This document shows positions 12,616 to 14,659 of a stretch of DNA of 14,659 nt, piece by piece. Where the stretch lies: the NCBI GenBank assembly GCA_036563895.1, contig DATCLN010000197.1, positions 1 through 14,659 of the forward strand, given 5' to 3'. The notes below the pieces were generated by a model, which saw nothing but the letters and a program-made list of their open reading frames with translations, was not told the DNA's origin and ran no database searches. The position numbers and the translations under genes are program-made. The DNA is from ZCTH02-B3 sp036563895 (lineage in GTDB: Bacteria; Bacillota; Bacilli; Paenibacillales; Paenibacillaceae). Positions within the stretch are counted from its first letter, which is position 1, and every line of letters starts with the position of its first letter.

Positions 12616-13416
12616 TCACTCGCACCGCAGCAGGCGCTCCAGCTCGACGGCAACGCCGTCGCGATCGTTCGTTTCGGTCACGCTTCGCGCCAGACGTTTC
12701 AATTCCTCGACGGCATTGCCCATGGCGACTGGCCAACCGCATACCTTGAACAGTCCGATGTCGTTGTGATCGTCGCCGAAGGCGATCACCCGTTCTGCGG
12801 GAATGCCGAATCCATCCAGCAGGCGGGCCAATCCTCGTTCTTTGGAAGCGTTCCCGGCCATGATTTGAACAAGCTGTCCCTGGTCGGTCACGATGATGTT
12901 CAGGCGATGCCCGAATGTTTCCCTGAGCTGTTCCACATGGGCGGGTCCCGCAAGAAGAATTTTGGTCGCCTCCAGCATTTTGAGCTTTGTCAGCGTGGTC
13001 ACGTGATAGCGGTTTTCCTCACCAATCGGGACCGGAAAATTCGGCTCTTTCAAGCCGTACCATTCATCCAGCGCTTCCACGCCGACATCCCATTCGGCCT
13101 CCTCGCCCAAACCGGCATGCCTGCCCAGGCAGAAGTCGATCACTTCACCGGCCAAATCCGATGGAATCGCCTCATGGAGCGTGATGCCAAGTTCGGCGCT
13201 CACGACCAAAGCCCCGTTGTAATAGATGAAAGACCCGATATCCCGCATTTCATCCGGCAGCAATATTCGAACGGTTCTCGGCGGGCGCGCCGTGGCAAAG
13301 ATGATTTTCACTCCCCGCCTGTGGCATTCCAGGACGCTTGCGAAATTTCGCTCCGAAATCTTTTTCTCCGAATTCAGCAGCGTTCCATCCAGATCCAGCA
13401 CGACCGCCGCGTACAC
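12616..13416 (-). CDS. Cof-type HAD-IIB phosphatase
   Basis: The protein has 266 residues from GTG 13416. HAD motif I is LDLDGTLL (Asp8 and Asp10), motif II is FATARP (Thr42), motif III is the Lys in ASKERGL (about 193), and motif IV is GDDHNDIGLF (214-223). A large type IIB cap lies between motifs II and III. Cof-family enzymes remove phosphate from sugar phosphates, FMN, PLP or similar small molecules in the cytoplasm. The substrate here is unknown. I prefer GTG 13416 because AGGTGA (13426-13421) precedes it by four bases and contains the stop of the upstream HAD gene. A TTG at 13449 would make 277 residues with a 29-base overlap and no good binding site. The two HAD genes are evidently co-transcribed. 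Confidence 0.9.
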   Translation of the reverse strand: MYAAVVLDLDGTLLNSEKKISERNFASVLECHRRGVKIIFATARPPRTVRILLPDEMRDIGSFIYYNGALVVSAELGITLHEAIPSDLAGEVIDFCLGRHAGLGEEAEWDVGVEALDEWYGLKEPNFPVPIGEENRYHVTTLTKLKMLEATKILLAGPAHVEQLRETFGHRLNIIVTDQGQLVQIMAGNASKERGLARLLDGFGIPAERVIAFGDDHNDIGLFKVCGWPVAMGNAVEELKRLARSVTETNDRDGVAVELERLLRCE

Positions 13417-13420
13417 CCCA

Positions 13421-13426
13421 TCACCT
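13421..13426 (-). promoter_or_regulatory. Ribosome binding site of the Cof-type HAD gene, overlapping the upstream stop codon
   Basis: AGGTGA on the minus strand includes the TGA of the preceding HAD gene and lies four bases before GTG 13416. The arrangement suggests translational coupling and decides the start choice. Confidence 0.5.
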
Positions 13427-14149
13427 GCTTTCACATTTCGCCAATCCAAGAACGTTTCTCAGCTCAAAAATGTCGAATATTTCGCCCATGAGCATGTCGT
13501 TATGGCCGGCAGGCTCATGCCGTTTGTTCAACCAGATGGACCGGATGCCGACCCGGGTGGCTCCTTCAATGTCGTGCTTCCACGAATCGCCGACAAACAC
13601 CGTTTCTTCCGGCGCTGCGCGAAAATGCTCCAACGCTTTCAGAAAAATGCCGGGGTGCGGCTTTTCCACCCCCACTTCTTCCGAGATGAAAATGCCGCCG
13701 GGTTCAAACCATGATCGGATGCCCATCGCATCCAGCTTGTCGTATTGCCAAGCGGCGGTTCCATTGGTGACAAGGCCCAGCGAATAGGACTGTTTCAATT
13801 CTTTCAGCAATTCCACGAGCTTCGGGTCCGCCTTCATGTACGATTTGCTGATGGTCTTGTGCAGATCATTGAACTCTTCCGCCACGGTTTCATCGATGGC
13901 GACACCGAATTCGGCCAGGGCTTCGATCAACCGGAAATTCCGGAATTGCCGGATGGTGATGAGTTGATCGTGATATTGCCTTTCGTATATGGCGTTCTTT
14001 TCCCACCAAACCTCAAGAAGCCGGTCGGGATCGAGCATCCGCGTGGCCGGATGCCGGCGGAACGTCTCCAGCAGGCTCGGATTCCAGTAATCCTCGAAAT
14101 GGACCAGGGTATCGTCCAGATCGAACAGCACAACCTTGATGGGACGCAT
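13421..14149 (-). CDS. HAD-IA family hydrolase (YjjG/phosphoglycolate-phosphatase-like)
   Basis: The protein has 242 residues. Motif I is LFDLDDTL (Asp10 and Asp12), motif II is LVTNG (Thr128), motif III is GVEKPHP (Lys163), and motif IV is VGDSWKHDIEGA (Asp188 and Asp193). A helical C1 cap lies at about 20-110. The set is complete and the length is usual for the family, so an active Mg2+-dependent phosphatase is expected. The DLDDT start is common in YjjG-like nucleotidases, but the substrate is inference. ATG 14149 is chosen because GGGGGGTGAAA lies just upstream. The frame is open to 14287, but the extra 46 codons would overlap the GNAT gene and have no family likeness. It is followed four bases later by the Cof-type HAD gene. 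Confidence 0.9.
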   Translation of the reverse strand: MRPIKVVLFDLDDTLVHFEDYWNPSLLETFRRHPATRMLDPDRLLEVWWEKNAIYERQYHDQLITIRQFRNFRLIEALAEFGVAIDETVAEEFNDLHKTISKSYMKADPKLVELLKELKQSYSLGLVTNGTAAWQYDKLDAMGIRSWFEPGGIFISEEVGVEKPHPGIFLKALEHFRAAPEETVFVGDSWKHDIEGATRVGIRSIWLNKRHEPAGHNDMLMGEIFDIFELRNVLGLAKCESR

Positions 14150-14186
14150 GTTGATTTCACCCCCCCGCTTTCGAATGACCCAAGGT

Positions 14187-14659
14187 TCAATCGTGCAAGT
14201 GGATTGCATCAATACATGCCAAACGTTTTTCGTAAAGATTGGCGCTCCAGCTTCCGGCATCCACTCTTCGGACAAATTGATAGCCATGGTCCCGGTAATA
14301 TCGATTCAGCCGTTCGTTGTCCGCCATGCAGTCCAGTCTGGCCACCGTTTTGCCGTTTTGCCGAATCCGGTCTTCCGCATCCCGCAGCAGTCTTGATCCG
14401 ATGCCACGGCCCCGATAGCGCCTGTCGACGGCAAGCCTGTGGATGTAGCCGGCGGCGGTGCTGTCCGATTCGCCCCAAATGGAAGGATCGGACCACATGA
14501 TGACGTAGGTTCCGGCGAGGCTGCCGTCCATCTCCGCCAGATACAGGTCCGCCCCGTCTTTGAAAAACGCCTGGATTTCATCCAGCGAAAAACGTTCCGG
14601 CCTCCACATGTCGATGCCCCTTTCCCGGAGCCATTCACCGAGACGCTTCCACAGTTCCA
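14187..14659 (-). CDS. GNAT-family N-acetyltransferase (5' end beyond the window)
   Basis: The frame is open to the right edge, giving about 157 codons. It starts within ELWKRLGEWLRERGIDMW, a helix that commonly precedes the first strand in this family, so only a few N-terminal residues are probably missing. The acetyl-CoA loop is clear: IHRLAVDRRYRGRGIGSRLL, with RxxGxG. The C-terminal DNERLNRYYRDHGY is the family's last helix-strand unit. The enzyme would transfer acetyl from acetyl-CoA to an amine, and the substrate is unknown. An ATG at 14609 exists inside the frame but lacks a binding site and would cut the first helix. It probably shares a transcript with the two HAD genes, 37 bases downstream. 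Confidence 0.88.
   Translation of the reverse strand, partial: ELWKRLGEWLRERGIDMWRPERFSLDEIQAFFKDGADLYLAEMDGSLAGTYVIMWSDPSIWGESDSTAAGYIHRLAVDRRYRGRGIGSRLLRDAEDRIRQNGKTVARLDCMADNERLNRYYRDHGYQFVRRVDAGSWSANLYEKRLACIDAIHLHD

Noticed and set aside
11923..13491. A 522-codon plus-strand frame read as one gene
   Set aside because: Only the part at about 12316-12558 shows family likeness (APH tail). The rest is antisense to the histidine phosphatase remnant and to the Cof-type HAD gene.
14150..14287. Earlier start of the HAD-IA gene at 14287
   Set aside because: It would overlap the GNAT gene by about 100 bases and add residues with no family match. A good binding site precedes ATG 14149.
1..14659. 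CRISPR arrays, insertion sequences, integrases, phage genes, rRNA or replication origin
   Set aside because: No spaced direct-repeat array, transposase or integrase motif, rRNA-like sequence or DnaA-box cluster was seen. The phased repeats at 5421-5530 have only three copies and lie in a promoter.

Overview
The window looks like chromosome from a GC-rich member of the Firmicutes, most likely Paenibacillaceae (a Thermobacillus, Paenibacillus or Cohnella type). This is inferred from Bacillus-type gene families (YkvI-like transporter, YhaN-like ATPase, Xpt), strong AGGAGG-type ribosome binding sites, a tRNA-Leu with encoded CCA, GC-rich third codon positions and U-tract hairpin terminators. No species can be named from the sequence alone. 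Most genes lie on the minus strand.

Layout, left to right. At 1-624 (minus) is the N-terminal part of a methyl-accepting chemotaxis protein behind a SigD-type promoter. At 764-1228 (minus) is an Hsp20 chaperone with its own terminator. At 1536-3610 (minus) a translationally coupled pair encodes an STE24-like M48 zinc protease and an alpha/beta hydrolase. At 3793-4016 (plus) is a tRNA-Leu(CAG) unit with promoter and terminator. Two small unrecognised genes follow on the minus strand (4036-4248, 4361-4699). Xanthine phosphoribosyltransferase (minus, 4811-5383) and a secreted lipoprotein (plus, 5607-6260) diverge from a 223-base control region. That region carries phased PurBox-like repeats and no purine riboswitch. 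A YkvI-family membrane transporter (plus, 6380-7423) converges on a 1,117-residue YhaN-like SMC/Rad50-type ATPase (minus, 7509-10862).

The right part (10877-14659) is an accessory-looking block of small metabolite-modifying enzymes, mostly on the minus strand. Intact genes are a Nudix hydrolase, a Cof-type HAD phosphatase, a second HAD phosphatase and a GNAT acetyltransferase cut by the window edge. Among them lie four broken genes: a HAD phosphatase with two compensating frameshifts, a GNAT stub, a histidine phosphatase with a frameshift and an internal deletion, and the C-terminal end of an aminoglycoside phosphotransferase-like kinase on the plus strand. A good sigma-A-type promoter (12240-12268) remains ahead of the histidine phosphatase remnant and probably now serves the Nudix gene.

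I did not find a clearly new defence or mobile system. The most unusual signals are the repeat-based xpt operator without a riboswitch, the cluster of decayed genes, and the YhaN-like ATPase without an adjacent intact YhaO/Mre11-type partner.
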